A DNA stretch of 64,000 nucleotides from a bacterium OM1 bin76 (GCA_002238785.1 MPNA01000001.1:1-64000); one strand, 5' to 3'; counted from the stretch's first letter, positions 45,204 through 54,027 are shown. Numbers and translations: made by a program. The notes: generated from the sequence alone by a model not told the origin.

Positions 45204-47279
45204 AACCGCAGATTCCCTAGAGTCGGTTCGGTTTGCTTGGCTGCAGTCCTGCTGTTCTCGGCATGCGGCTCCGAAGCGGAATCAACCACGACCTCGCCTG
45301 CGACAACAACTACCACGTTGCGACCCACGACCACCACGGTCCCACCCACGACCACCACGGTCCCACCGACAACCACCACGGTCCCACCGACAACCACCAC
45401 GGTCCCGCCGACAACCACAACCGCTGCGGAGGCTTCTCAGGAAGACGCCGGACTCGACATCGACGCCGAGACGACATGGCGAGACCTGTTCAACACCCTG
45501 ACCACATCGGAGCAGTCTTGCATTGAGGACGCATTGGGAGAGGATACGGAGTGGGTGTTACAGCAGGTGATCCTGGTGGCGGATGAAACCAGGTTGTGGG
45601 ATGCTCCGATTTACCCATGCCTCCCGGCCCCCCTGTTAGAGGCGGTGTTTTTGGCCGGCATTGTCTACGGAATGGAACTGGAAGGCTTGGAGGTGGGCGA
45701 GGAGCAACAGTCCTGTCTGCGGGAGGTCATTGCCGAGATGGACGGGGCCGCCTTGCTGTTGGCCATCGCAGCGCAGGTTGACGCCCCTGACGAATCCGCC
45801 CAGATGGAGAGTGCCGCCCAGTTGCTGGAACTGATGGCCGTCATTCTGAGATGCATACCGGGCTTCGATATGGGGGTGGGAGAGGACTCGGTCTTGGGAG
45901 AGGATGTCGACCCCTTTGGTTGGGCCTGTCCGATGGGTACCTCTTCGGATGGGGTGGAGAGCGCCACGCGGGTGGGCCTGGGGGAATCGGTTGAAGGTGT
46001 GGTGGAGTCCGGTGGGGATGCGGGTGTGTTCGTATTCGGAGCGGTGGAGGACGAGTTGTATGAGATAAAGGTGGAGTTGGGTTCACTCTCCGACTCGATC
46101 TTGGCTGTGTGTGATGCCGAAGGGTTTGAGTTGGCGTGGAATGATGACTACCAGGGTTCCCTGGCATCTCATTTGTTCTGGAGGGCGCCCCACAGCGGGG
46201 ATTTCTACGTCGGTGTGGCTGGTTACAGTGAGGGTTCCTATGCCTTGACAGTCGCAGTGTCCGACATCGTAGACGACCACCCGGATCTGGCTGTCGGCGC
46301 CACCGCGGTGGGCGCGGGAGAGGCGGCTGAGGGCGTGTTGGAGTATCCCGATGATGTCGACGTGTTCGCGCTCGAGGCGGTGGAAGGCGAGTTGTATGAG
46401 TTGGAGGTGGAGTTGGGTTCGTTGTCTGACTCTGAGGTGGCGGTAACTGATGCCGACGGGGTGTGGTTGGGTTCCAACGACGACCGCGGGGAAGATTCAT
46501 TGGCGTCTCGGCTGGTATGGAGGGCGCCCTACAGCGGAGATTTCTACATCCAGGTGTCGGGTTACGGACAGGGATCCTATGCCTTGACAGTCGCAGTGTC
46601 CGACATCGTAGACGACCACCCGGATCTGGCTGTCGGTGCCACCGCGGTGGGCGCGGGAGAGACAGTTGAGGGCGTGTTGGACTATCCCGATGATGTGGAC
46701 GTGTTCGCGCTCGAGGCGGTGGAAGGCGAGTTGTATGAGATAGACGTGACTTTGGGCACCCTCACCGACTCGATCGTCACCGTGAACGACTCCGACGGAT
46801 TCCAATTGGCGTGGAATGATGACTACGAGGGTTCCCTGGCGTCCTGGCTGGTATGGAGGGCGCCCCACAGCGGAGATTTCTACGTTCAGGTGTCGGGTTA
46901 CGGCGAGGGATCCTATGCCTTGACAGTCGCAGTGTCCGACATCGTGGACGACCACCCGGATCTGGCTGTCGGTGCCACCGCGGTGGGCGCGGGAGAGACG
47001 GCTGAGGGCGTGTTGGACTATCCCGATGATGTCGACTTCTTCGTGCTCGAGGCGGTGGAAGGCGAGTTGTATGAGATAGACGTGACTTTGGGCACCCTCA
47101 CCGACTCGATCGTCACCGTGAACGACTCCGACGGATTCCAATTGGCGTGGAATGATGACTACGAGGGTTCCCTGGCGTCTCGTGTCGAGTGGACGGCGCC
47201 GTCAACGGGGGACTACTACATCCAGGTGTCGGGTTACGGCGAGGGTTCATACTCACTGTCCGTGGAGGTCTCCGAGTAG
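45162..47279 (+). CDS. Surface lipoprotein with Thr-rich spacer and four PPC-like repeats
   Basis: A 705-residue exported protein. The leader ends in lipobox LLFSAC (about residue 35); five PTTTTVPP units follow; residues 95-255 form a helical domain with three or four cysteines; from about 265 come four beta-rich repeats of 105-110 residues, each with DDVDVFALEAVEGELYEI and YYIQVSGYGEGSYSLSVEV-type blocks, like the bacterial pre-peptidase C-terminal (PPC) domain. Adjacent repeats are nearly identical at DNA level. GGAGGA lies 5 bases before GTG 45162. Likely a cell-surface binding or adhesion protein; no enzyme domain is seen. Confidence 0.78.
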   Translation: MMQCLLPMMQCLLPNRRFPRVGSVCLAAVLLFSACGSEAESTTTSPATTTTTLRPTTTTVPPTTTTVPPTTTTVPPTTTTVPPTTTTAAEASQEDAGLDIDAETTWRDLFNTLTTSEQSCIEDALGEDTEWVLQQVILVADETRLWDAPIYPCLPAPLLEAVFLAGIVYGMELEGLEVGEEQQSCLREVIAEMDGAALLLAIAAQVDAPDESAQMESAAQLLELMAVILRCIPGFDMGVGEDSVLGEDVDPFGWACPMGTSSDGVESATRVGLGESVEGVVESGGDAGVFVFGAVEDELYEIKVELGSLSDSILAVCDAEGFELAWNDDYQGSLASHLFWRAPHSGDFYVGVAGYSEGSYALTVAVSDIVDDHPDLAVGATAVGAGEAAEGVLEYPDDVDVFALEAVEGELYELEVELGSLSDSEVAVTDADGVWLGSNDDRGEDSLASRLVWRAPYSGDFYIQVSGYGQGSYALTVAVSDIVDDHPDLAVGATAVGAGETVEGVLDYPDDVDVFALEAVEGELYEIDVTLGTLTDSIVTVNDSDGFQLAWNDDYEGSLASWLVWRAPHSGDFYVQVSGYGEGSYALTVAVSDIVDDHPDLAVGATAVGAGETAEGVLDYPDDVDFFVLEAVEGELYEIDVTLGTLTDSIVTVNDSDGFQLAWNDDYEGSLASRVEWTAPSTGDYYIQVSGYGEGSYSLSVEVSE
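46260..47275 (+). repeat. Long internal repeats encoding PPC-like domains
   Basis: Three tandem units of about 320-330 bases with long identical blocks, for example GACATCGTAGACGACCAC and GGCGTGTTGGA recurring at 46262, 46600 and 46940. They favour unequal recombination, so repeat number may vary between strains. Confidence 0.8.
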
Positions 47280-47433
47280 TGCCGCGGTGAAGATCTCTGT
47301 GGCCACTACGTCGAGCCGTATCGCATTCCCCCCAGTGAGCCGGGCACAGGCTCATGACCGATCATCTAGCCTGCCTTACACCCGTAACCCGATCGGCCAC
47401 GGCACGGGAAGCAACCATACCGGGACCACTCCT

Positions 47434-47885
47434 TAGCTGGCGCTGACCGAGATCAGCGCGGTGGATCTGGACTTGCCGGCAGACCGTAACGCCACGTTCG
47501 AACCGAGAGTCGTTCCCGAGGGCGTCCGGTGTCTGTAAGGGCTCCAACGCCAACATGGTGGCCCGGTAGCGCAGGTATACGGTGGCGTCTTCATCGAGAT
47601 TGGCCACCGCCAGTGTCAACGTCGCCGACGAATGGGTGATGCTGCCCGCCGACACCGACGCGGCCGGTGTCGGCATGGCGAAGGACGCCGACGACTTGTC
47701 CTAGAAGTCGCTGTTGAACGACGCCTCCAGGGTGTAAGTGTTGCCACCCATGAGGCCGCTCAGCGAGAACTGCTTCAGCGGTCCCCGGGCTTGCCCCGGC
47801 CAGGGTTACCGGCAAGGTGGAGACTGCAAGAAAGAGCAGCACAAAAAAGGGCTTGGAGACGGAGAAGTGTGCGGTGTTCTGTCAT
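47434..47885 (-). pseudogene. Decayed secreted protein with fibronectin-like domain
   Basis: Pieces of one exported protein lie in three frames. ATG 47885 gives a basic start (MTEHRTLLRLQAL); a shift then gives a hydrophobic leader (FFVLLFLAVSTLPVTLAGAS); another gives FSLSGLMGGNTYTLEASF with an in-frame stop, then SITHSSATLTLAVANLDEDA and TVYLRYR, typical of Ig/fibronectin-like repeats of actinobacterial surface proteins; a last shift gives SNVALRSAGKSRSTALISVS before a stop. At least three frameshifts and one stop, so it is dead or the sequence is poor here. Confidence 0.6.
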
Positions 47886-48043
47886 CTCGGTTTTACAAAC
47901 TGTACAACCGTTCCGCGACTACGAAACAAACATTAATATAACCATTATATGACGATTGGGGCATTATGCTATGACGACTAGTGAGCATTCCGCAGAACGG
48001 CACAACATAAAGCCACTACACTCCCCATCAGCAGGCCCTCAAG

Positions 48044-50431
48044 GTGACAGAGTTGGACGGACCGGACGACCGAGACCGACGGATAAAAGAGTTGGAAGAG
48101 CGCCTCTCGCACCTGAGCGCGGCCAGCCTCCGAATCAACGAGAGCTTGGATTTTGACACCGTGTTGCAGGAGGTTGTAGACAGCGCTAAAGCGTTGACAG
48201 CCTCTCGCTACGCGGCGTTAACTGTTCTTGACGAAAACGGCCAGATCCCAGACTTCATCGTCTCGGGTGTGACCAGAGAAGAGCACCAAGGGTTGTGGGA
48301 CATGCCGGAAGGACTGGGTTTCTTTGAGTACCTCAGCGGCCTTGAGCAACCCTTGCGGGTTTCGAATATCGGTAGCCATCTTCAGGCGTTGGACATGCCG
48401 GGGTTCCGGCCCTCGGTACCCGTGGTCTCACTGCTAGTGGCGCCGATCCGTCACCAGGGGGTGGGCGTGGGGACCATCTACCTGGCCCATGACACGGACG
48501 ACCGGGTGTTCACCCGGGAGGACGAGGAGACGCTGGTGCTGTTCGCTTCCCAGGCAGGGATGAGCATCGCCAACGCCCGCCGGCATCGCGAGGAACGGGG
48601 GGCACGGGCCGACCTGGAGACCTTGATAGACACCTCCCCGGTGGGAGTGGCGGTCTTCGACACCGGGACGGGAGCGCCCGTGTCCTTCAACCGGGAGGCG
48701 CGCCGGATCGTGGACAGCCTGCGCAATCCCGGCCAGTCGCCGGAGCAACTGTTGGAGGAGTTGACTTTCAAGCGGGCCGACGGGCAGGTGATGTCGTTGG
48801 TCGAGCTTTTCAGTGCTGCGGAGGAGATCCGGGCCGAGGAGATCGTCCTCGGCGTCGCCGACGGGCGCACGGTTACGACCCTGGTCAATGCAACACCCAT
48901 CCTCTCCGACGAGGGCGCGGTCGAGTCGGTGGTCGTCACCCTGCAGGACATGGCCGACGTCGAGGAGCAGGAGCGGTTACGGGCCGAGTTCCTGGCGATG
49001 GTGAGCCACGAGCTGAGGACTCCCCTGACTTCCATCAAGGGTTCGGCCACCACCATCATGGACTCGGGGTTGGACCTCGACCCCGCGGTGGTCCGCCAGT
49101 TCGTCCAGATCATCGGCGATCAGGCCGACCACATGAATGCCCTGGTCTCCGACCTGCTGGACGTGGCCCGCATCGAGACGGGCACCCTACCGGTTATTCC
49201 CGAACCCGCCGAGGTGGCCGTGCTGGTTGACCGGGCGCGGAGAGGTTTCGCCAACGCGGGGGGCAAGAACACCCTCGCCATCGATGTCGAACCGGACCTG
49301 CCCCTGGTGATGGCGGACCGTCGGCGCACCGTCCAGGTGCTCGGCAACCTGCTGTCCAACGCGGCCCGGCACTCCCCGGAATCGTCCGCTATCAGGGTGA
49401 GCGCCGTGCAGGACGGCGTTCACGTAGTCTTCTCGGTGGCGGACGAGGGGCGGGGAATCCCGGCCGAGAGCCTGCCCGACCTGTTCCGCAAGTTCTCCAA
49501 GGGGGAGTCCGATGAACAGGGAGGGGACACGGGCCTGGGCCTCGCCATCTGCAAGGGCATAGTCGAAGCGCACGGGGGCCGAATCCGGGCCCAGAGCGAC
49601 GGGCCGGGAACGGGGGCCTGTTTCACCTTCACGCTTCCATCGGTCGAGGACGCCGGGGGCGGCGCCGGGGGCCGACTCTCCCCCGTATCGGCGCGGCGTG
49701 AGCAGCAGGTCAGGAAGGAGCGCGTGCCCATCCTGGCGGTGGACGACGACCCCCAGGACCTCCGCTACGTCCGCGACACCCTTGTCAAGGCAGGCTATGA
49801 ACCAGTTGTGACCGGAGAACCGGAGGATGTGCTCCGCCTCGTGGAACAGGAAGGGCCGGAGCTTGTGCTGCTGGACCTGATGCTTCCAGGAACGGACGGC
49901 ATCAGGCTGATGAAGGACATCCTCGATGTGGCCGACGTGCCGGTCATCTTCCTGTCCGTCTATGGGCGGGACGAAACCATCGCCAGGGCGTTCGACGCGG
50001 GGGCCACCGATTACGTCGTCAAGCCCTTCTCGCCGACGGAGCTATCGGCAAGGATCAGGGCGGCCCTTCGCCCGAGGATCGTGTCCGAACCATCGGAACC
50101 GTACGTACTGGGCAACCTGACCATCAACTACGCCGGGCGCAGGGTGGTCCTGGCCGGCCGTCCCGTGCATCTCACCCCAACCGAGTACCGGGTGCTGGCT
50201 GAGCTTTCGGCCAACGCCGGGCGGCTGGTTACCTACGAACGCCTTCTGGACCGAGTATGGGGGAGAAGGCAGCGTAACGGCGACGTGCGGCCCATACGCA
50301 CCATCATCGGCAAACTCCGCCGCAAACTGGACGATGATGCCAACAACCCCAGATACATTTTCACCGAGCCCCGCGTCGGCTACCGGATGCCGGAAGCAGA
50401 TAAACCCGGTGCGGTTCACCCATCAGTATGA
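48044..50431 (+). CDS. Single-chain two-component system: GAF-PAS-histidine kinase-receiver-winged helix
   Basis: A 795-residue protein with sensor, kinase, receiver and DNA-binding output in one chain. Order: short coiled coil (residues 8-30), GAF (35-180), PAS-like (190-305), HisKA with phospho-acceptor His in MVSHELRTPLTSI (about 322), HATPase (NLLSNAARHS, DEGRGIP, DTGLGLAICKG), receiver with acidic pocket AVDDDPQD, acceptor Asp in VLLDLMLPGTDG (about 611) and Lys in YVVKPF, then an OmpR-type winged helix (686-785, HLTPTEYRVLAELSANAG). No membrane segment, so it senses a cytoplasmic signal. Start GTG 48044; ribosome site weak. It ends before a strong terminator. Targets unknown. Confidence 0.9.
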   Translation: MTELDGPDDRDRRIKELEERLSHLSAASLRINESLDFDTVLQEVVDSAKALTASRYAALTVLDENGQIPDFIVSGVTREEHQGLWDMPEGLGFFEYLSGLEQPLRVSNIGSHLQALDMPGFRPSVPVVSLLVAPIRHQGVGVGTIYLAHDTDDRVFTREDEETLVLFASQAGMSIANARRHREERGARADLETLIDTSPVGVAVFDTGTGAPVSFNREARRIVDSLRNPGQSPEQLLEELTFKRADGQVMSLVELFSAAEEIRAEEIVLGVADGRTVTTLVNATPILSDEGAVESVVVTLQDMADVEEQERLRAEFLAMVSHELRTPLTSIKGSATTIMDSGLDLDPAVVRQFVQIIGDQADHMNALVSDLLDVARIETGTLPVIPEPAEVAVLVDRARRGFANAGGKNTLAIDVEPDLPLVMADRRRTVQVLGNLLSNAARHSPESSAIRVSAVQDGVHVVFSVADEGRGIPAESLPDLFRKFSKGESDEQGGDTGLGLAICKGIVEAHGGRIRAQSDGPGTGACFTFTLPSVEDAGGGAGGRLSPVSARREQQVRKERVPILAVDDDPQDLRYVRDTLVKAGYEPVVTGEPEDVLRLVEQEGPELVLLDLMLPGTDGIRLMKDILDVADVPVIFLSVYGRDETIARAFDAGATDYVVKPFSPTELSARIRAALRPRIVSEPSEPYVLGNLTINYAGRRVVLAGRPVHLTPTEYRVLAELSANAGRLVTYERLLDRVWGRRQRNGDVRPIRTIIGKLRRKLDDDANNPRYIFTEPRVGYRMPEADKPGAVHPSV

Positions 50432-50509
50432 GGGGATTCAGGCTTAGGGTGTCACGCACCCGCCTACCCTCCCAGGGGGTGCGGTCAGACGCCCAACAGG
50501 ACCGCCAGC

Positions 50510-50532
50510 AAGCCCCCCCGGGGGGGCTTTTG
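50510..50532 (+). terminator. Intrinsic-type terminator after the hybrid kinase gene
   Basis: A GC-only perfect palindrome, AAGCCCCCC facing GGGGGGCTT, followed by TTTTG. It would stop transcripts from the kinase and shield the following island. Confidence 0.7.
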
Positions 50533-50572
50533 CCCCCGCCTCTTTCCAACTGAACCAGTACCCACGCTCGGC

Positions 50573-50605
50573 TCCTTACTCCGCATATCTACTATCTACC
50601 TGGAG
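50573..50605. repeat. Cassette-boundary direct repeat, copy 1
   Basis: Core CTTACTCCGCATATCTAC, here followed by TATCTACCTGGAGCCGATTG and the start region of an MNT-HEPN gene. One of four copies that delimit the nucleotidyltransferase cassettes. Confidence 0.8.
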
Positions 50606-50619
50606 CCGATTGGGGCGCG

Positions 50620-50625
50620 TAACAT
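50620..50625 (+). promoter_or_regulatory. Predicted -10 box for a leaderless MNT-HEPN transcript
   Basis: TAACAT ends 10 bases before ATG 50636 and there is no ribosome site in the gap. The same box and spacing occur at 53011-53016 before the paralog. That spacing puts the transcript start at or next to the ATG. Confidence 0.45.
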
Positions 50626-50635
50626 TGGATTGCCA

Positions 50636-51634
50636 ATGGTGACCGTTTCTCCTCAGGTTAAGTCCGGCTTTAGAAGCTCTGGGTCCGTTCCTACGTTGGC
50701 GGCGGCGGAGCGGGCTGCGAAGGTGGTTGCAGGTGCGGGTGCGGGGAGGGTGTTGTTGTTCGGGTCGGTTGCCAGGGGTGAGGCTCGCCGTCACAGTGAT
50801 ATTGATCTGATGGTGATCTTCGACGATGTTGATTACACCCGCCGCCAGGACCTGACCATGGAACTGGAGCGTTTGGCTAGGGATGAGGTGGGCTGTTCTG
50901 TGGATGTTCATCTCACTGATCGTCCGGAGTGGAAGATGCGTACCGAGCAGGTGGCCACGTCGTTTGAGAGCAGGGTGAAGAGCCAGGCGGTGTTGTTGGT
51001 GGACAAAGAACCTGGAGAGGTTGATTGGGACAAGGAGATGGTAATGCCGAGAAGCGATCGTGAAGAGGCGGTGGAGCGACTGGGCCAGGCGGTGAACGCG
51101 CTGCGAGGTATCGGTGCCAGTGTGGTTCCCACACCTTACCAACGGCTGATGGATGAGTCGGGCCAGGAGATGGAGGCGTTCGCCGATTACCAAACGAGGC
51201 TCGCCCGAGGGTGCGCGGCGGGGCATCTTGCTGTGGAGACCGCGGTGAAGTCTCTGATCCACCTGTCGGCGGCCCCGGAGTCGCAGCCTTGGGGCCATAA
51301 GATAGATGAGCTTCTTCCTCAGCTTCCTGAACCGCACAAGAGCAAGATCGAAACCCGGCTGGCATTGGTGGGTGTCGAGAATCTTCAGAGGTGGCAGCAA
51401 CAGGCCCGTTACGAACGGTTTGTCGCGGCCACCCCCGAGGTGTTCACGGGGATCGCCGAAGCGGCTTGCGCGGTAGCTCTCTACACGGCTGACCAGTTTC
51501 CACCCGGCCAAGAGATCGCTACCAGTGTCTGGAGCGTGGTGTCGTTCATAGAACGGGAGATTGCCACCCGCGACCTCCACACCGGCCGTGTAAGGGACGA
51601 CACGCAAGGGCGGGGTCTGGCGTTCGATCTGTAG
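50636..51634 (+). CDS. MNT-HEPN nucleotidyltransferase fusion, copy A
   Basis: A 332-residue protein. Residues 10-115 are a minimal nucleotidyltransferase domain with LLFGSVARGEARRHSDIDL (the GS and DxD catalytic motif complete) and SVDVHLTD supplying the third carboxylate. Residues 130-315 are a helical HEPN-like domain (GCAAGHLAVETAVKSLIHLS, PWGHKIDELLPQLP); I see no canonical RxxxxH RNase motif. In MNT/HEPN toxin-antitoxin pairs the MNT enzyme AMPylates and silences the HEPN toxin; here both parts are fused, which may mean self-control or loss of toxicity. The C-terminus is GLAFDL, shared with neighbours. Start ATG 50636, predicted leaderless. Confidence 0.82.
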   Translation: MVTVSPQVKSGFRSSGSVPTLAAAERAAKVVAGAGAGRVLLFGSVARGEARRHSDIDLMVIFDDVDYTRRQDLTMELERLARDEVGCSVDVHLTDRPEWKMRTEQVATSFESRVKSQAVLLVDKEPGEVDWDKEMVMPRSDREEAVERLGQAVNALRGIGASVVPTPYQRLMDESGQEMEAFADYQTRLARGCAAGHLAVETAVKSLIHLSAAPESQPWGHKIDELLPQLPEPHKSKIETRLALVGVENLQRWQQQARYERFVAATPEVFTGIAEAACAVALYTADQFPPGQEIATSVWSVVSFIEREIATRDLHTGRVRDDTQGRGLAFDL

Positions 51635-51640
51635 GCCGTC

Positions 51641-51669
51641 TCTTACTCCGCATATCTACTATCTATCCC
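51641..51669. repeat. Cassette-boundary direct repeat, copy 2
   Basis: TCTTACTCCGCATATCTACT followed by ATCTATCC, beginning 7 bases after the stop of the MNT-HEPN copy A gene. Confidence 0.8.
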
Positions 51670-51737
51670 GGCCGATCCGACAGTTATGCTGGCTGATCAG
51701 AAGAGGGGTTGCGTAGGGGCTTAGGATGGTGTGAGCA

Positions 51738-52514
51738 ATGTTGCAGACAAGGATCAGCCTGACTCCGCAACCTGGGGAGGAGCGTTTGACTCGGGAGAGC
51801 CGCGATCTGCTTGCCTATTTGCGGAGTGTCCCACCAATACCGGAGGAGGACGACCCCAACGGCTGGTATCACCAGATCCGGGAACATTTGCTTCGGTCGC
51901 CACGGGAGAGGATGGAGAGGTGGGCATGGTTCGTGGGCGGTGACCCGCGGCGTGGAGGGGATCAATGCGAGCTGCAGCATGTGCGGTTTGATCCGGTGCG
52001 GGTGGTGCGGGCTCTCTGTGACTATGAGGTGGCGTTTGTGGTGGTGGGGATGGGTGCTGGGTATTTGCGTGGGGCTCCTTATCCCAGTTACAACATCGAC
52101 ATTACCCCTAGTCTGGATTCTGGGAACCTCGCCGGGTTGGAACGGGTGTTGGAGGTGTTGGAAGCGCGTCCGTTGGAGAGAGACGAGTGGGGGTCAGTCG
52201 AAAAACACAGTCTGCCCGGGTACAGGCGGCTGTTGACGTCGGCGGGGATGGTGAACGTGGTGGATGCACCTTGGGAGTTGGGTGGCTACGACCGGGTGAA
52301 AGAGAATGCCGCTTGCCTTGAGGTGGCTGAGGGTTTGGTGGTGTCGGTGGCGTCGTTGGAGGATGTGATCAACAGCAAAGAGGCGATGAGGGACATGTCC
52401 GAACGGCCACTTCATAACCGCACGATGGACAGCCTGCATGTGCTGATGGGCAGAGAGGTACTGGCTCTGCGGAAGAAGTACGGTGCCCGTTGGAACCTCT
52501 CGACCGCATCGTAG
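51738..52514 (+). CDS. Nucleotidyltransferase-fold protein (AbiEii/MNT-like)
   Basis: A 258-residue protein. The C-terminal 170 residues have the nucleotidyltransferase pattern VVVGMGAGYLRGAPYPSYNIDITP, where the usual DxD is NID, so catalysis may be weakened. Late blocks VASLEDVINSKEAM and DSLHVLM match the helical part of NTase-superfamily antitoxin/toxin proteins. The N-terminal 85 residues (RESRDLLAYLRSVPPIPEEDD) are unassigned. Unlike the other four nucleotidyltransferases of the island, it lacks the GLSFDL-type tail. Its 3' end overlaps the next, broken gene by 25 bases. Confidence 0.65.
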   Translation: MLQTRISLTPQPGEERLTRESRDLLAYLRSVPPIPEEDDPNGWYHQIREHLLRSPRERMERWAWFVGGDPRRGGDQCELQHVRFDPVRVVRALCDYEVAFVVVGMGAGYLRGAPYPSYNIDITPSLDSGNLAGLERVLEVLEARPLERDEWGSVEKHSLPGYRRLLTSAGMVNVVDAPWELGGYDRVKENAACLEVAEGLVVSVASLEDVINSKEAMRDMSERPLHNRTMDSLHVLMGREVLALRKKYGARWNLSTAS

Positions 52515-52958
52515 AAGCCTTCGCTGAACACCAGGTCACTTTCATAGTGATAGGCAACTACGGAGCCCGGTTGCAGGGTGCGCCGGTGGAGACCGAGGAT
52601 GGCGGCTGCCTTGGAGGAGTTGGGTGCTCGCCTCCGGATCGGCGAGGAGACGGTACGGCTTCCCAACGATCCCCGGCTGTTGGCCCAAGGCGAGATTTGG
52701 AATCTGCGTACCGTATATGGTGACCTGGATCTCCTGCACGCCCCGGCCGGCGGTGGTTACGAACACCTACTCGAGAGGGCTGTTGAGGTCGAAGTCGGTG
52801 ATGGTGTGATGGTGCTGGCCGCCTCGATGGACGACATAATCCATTCCAAGGAGTTGGCCAACAGGGAAAAGGATCACTTGACGCTTACTGAATTGCGTCG
52901 CTTTCGAGATCAGCAGAAACGTAACCGTGAGGGGCCGGGTCTGTCGTTCGATCTGTAA
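52490..52958 (+). pseudogene. Nucleotidyltransferase gene broken by an internal deletion
   Basis: Two frames make one protein. Frame 1 starts at TTG 52490: LDRIVEAFAEHQVTFIVIGNYGARLQG, then APVETED at about 52600. The match resumes in another frame from MAAALEELGARLRIGEE and runs to the stop at 52958. Relatives have about 15 extra residues at the join, containing the catalytic D-I-D; their loss plus the frameshift removes the active site. The second part (VYGDLDLLHAPAGG, ASMDDIIHSKELANREKD) is well kept and ends in GPGLSFDL. It may still be translated as a partial protein from ATG 52599 or nearby. Confidence 0.72.
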
Positions 52959-52964
52959 GGCCCG

Positions 52965-52992
52965 ACTTACTCCCGATATCTACTATCCACCT
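52965..52992. repeat. Cassette-boundary direct repeat, copy 3
   Basis: ACTTACTCCCGATATCTACT followed by ATCCACC, beginning 6-7 bases after the stop of the broken nucleotidyltransferase and leading into the CTGGAGCCGATTG block and the paralog start. Confidence 0.8.
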
Positions 52993-53010
52993 GGAGCCGA
53001 TTGCGGGGCG

Positions 53011-53016
53011 TAACAT
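53011..53016 (+). promoter_or_regulatory. Predicted -10 box for a leaderless MNT-HEPN transcript
   Basis: TAACAT, 10 bases before ATG 53027, same layout as at 50620; no ribosome site between. Confidence 0.45.
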
Positions 53017-53026
53017 TGGACTTCTA

Positions 53027-54025
53027 ATGGTGACCGTTTCTCCTCAGGTTAAGTCCGGCTTTAGAAGAGCGGGGTCCGTTCCTACGTTGGCGGCCGCGGA
53101 GCGGGCTGCGAAGGTGGTTGCAGGTGCGGGTGCGGGGAGGGTGTTGTTGTTCGGGTCGGTTGCCAGGGGCGAGGCTCGCCGTCACAGTGATATTGATCTG
53201 ATGGTGATCTTCGACGATGTTGATTACGCCCGCCGCCAGGACCTGACCATGGAACTGGAGCGTTTGGCTAGGGATGAAGTGGGCTGTTCTGTGGATGTTC
53301 ATCTCACTGATCGTCCAGAGTGGAAGATGCGTACCGAGCAGGTGGCCACGTCGTTTGAAAGCAGGGTGAAGGGCCAGGCGGTGTTGTTGGTGGACAAAGA
53401 ACCTGGAGACGTCTATTGGGACAAAGAGATGGTCATGCCGGCAAGCGACTACGAAGAAGCATTGGAACGGCTGCGCCAGGTAGGGAACGCGCTGGTAGGC
53501 ATCTCTGCCAGTCTGGAGCCCACCTCTTACCAGCGGCTCATGGAACAGACCGGCCAGGAGATGGAGGCGTTCGCGGTCTACGAACAGAGACTCGCCCTGG
53601 GGTGCGCGGCCGGGCACCTTACAGTGGAGACCGCGTTGAAGTCTCTGATCCACCTTTCGGCGGCTCCGCAGGCTCAGCCTTGGGGCCATGAAATAGAGAA
53701 GCTTCTTCCTCAGCTTCCCGAACCGCACAAGAGCGAGATCGAAACGCGTCTGGAATCGGTGGGTGTCGAGAATCTTCAGAGGTGGCAGCAACAGGCCCGT
53801 TACGAACGGTGGGTCACGCCCACCGCCGAGGTGTTCACCGAGATCGCCAAAGCGGCCTGCCGTGTGGCGCTATATACCGCGGACCAGTTCCCGCCGGGCC
53901 TGGACGCCGCGACCCCGGTGTGGAGGAAGGTGTCGTACATAGAACAGGTGATCGCCAGTCGCGATCTCTACACCGGCCGAGACCGCGACGAGCGGGCCGG
54001 GCCCGAACTGTCTTTCGGCCTCTAA
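53027..54025 (+). CDS. MNT-HEPN nucleotidyltransferase fusion, copy D
   Basis: A 332-residue paralog of 50636-51634. The nucleotidyltransferase half (first 128 residues) differs at only about five positions, while the HEPN-like half differs at dozens, so the genes are mosaic. Motifs LLFGSVARGEARRHSDIDL and SVDVHLTD are complete. In the HEPN-like half RLARGCAAGH of copy A is RLALGCAAGH here. Ends in GPELSFGL. Preceded by direct repeat 3 and followed by repeat 4, 5 bases after the stop. Confidence 0.82.
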   Translation: MVTVSPQVKSGFRRAGSVPTLAAAERAAKVVAGAGAGRVLLFGSVARGEARRHSDIDLMVIFDDVDYARRQDLTMELERLARDEVGCSVDVHLTDRPEWKMRTEQVATSFESRVKGQAVLLVDKEPGDVYWDKEMVMPASDYEEALERLRQVGNALVGISASLEPTSYQRLMEQTGQEMEAFAVYEQRLALGCAAGHLTVETALKSLIHLSAAPQAQPWGHEIEKLLPQLPEPHKSEIETRLESVGVENLQRWQQQARYERWVTPTAEVFTEIAKAACRVALYTADQFPPGLDAATPVWRKVSYIEQVIASRDLYTGRDRDERAGPELSFGL

Positions 54026-54027
54026 CG

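Noticed and set aside
45119-45418. Minus-strand VVVGGTV repeat frame
   Set aside because: Shadow of the Thr-rich spacer of the lipoprotein gene.
50431-50572. Duplicate of the tRNA-Ala 3' end as island attachment site
   Set aside because: Looked for the T-arm sequence here and did not find it.
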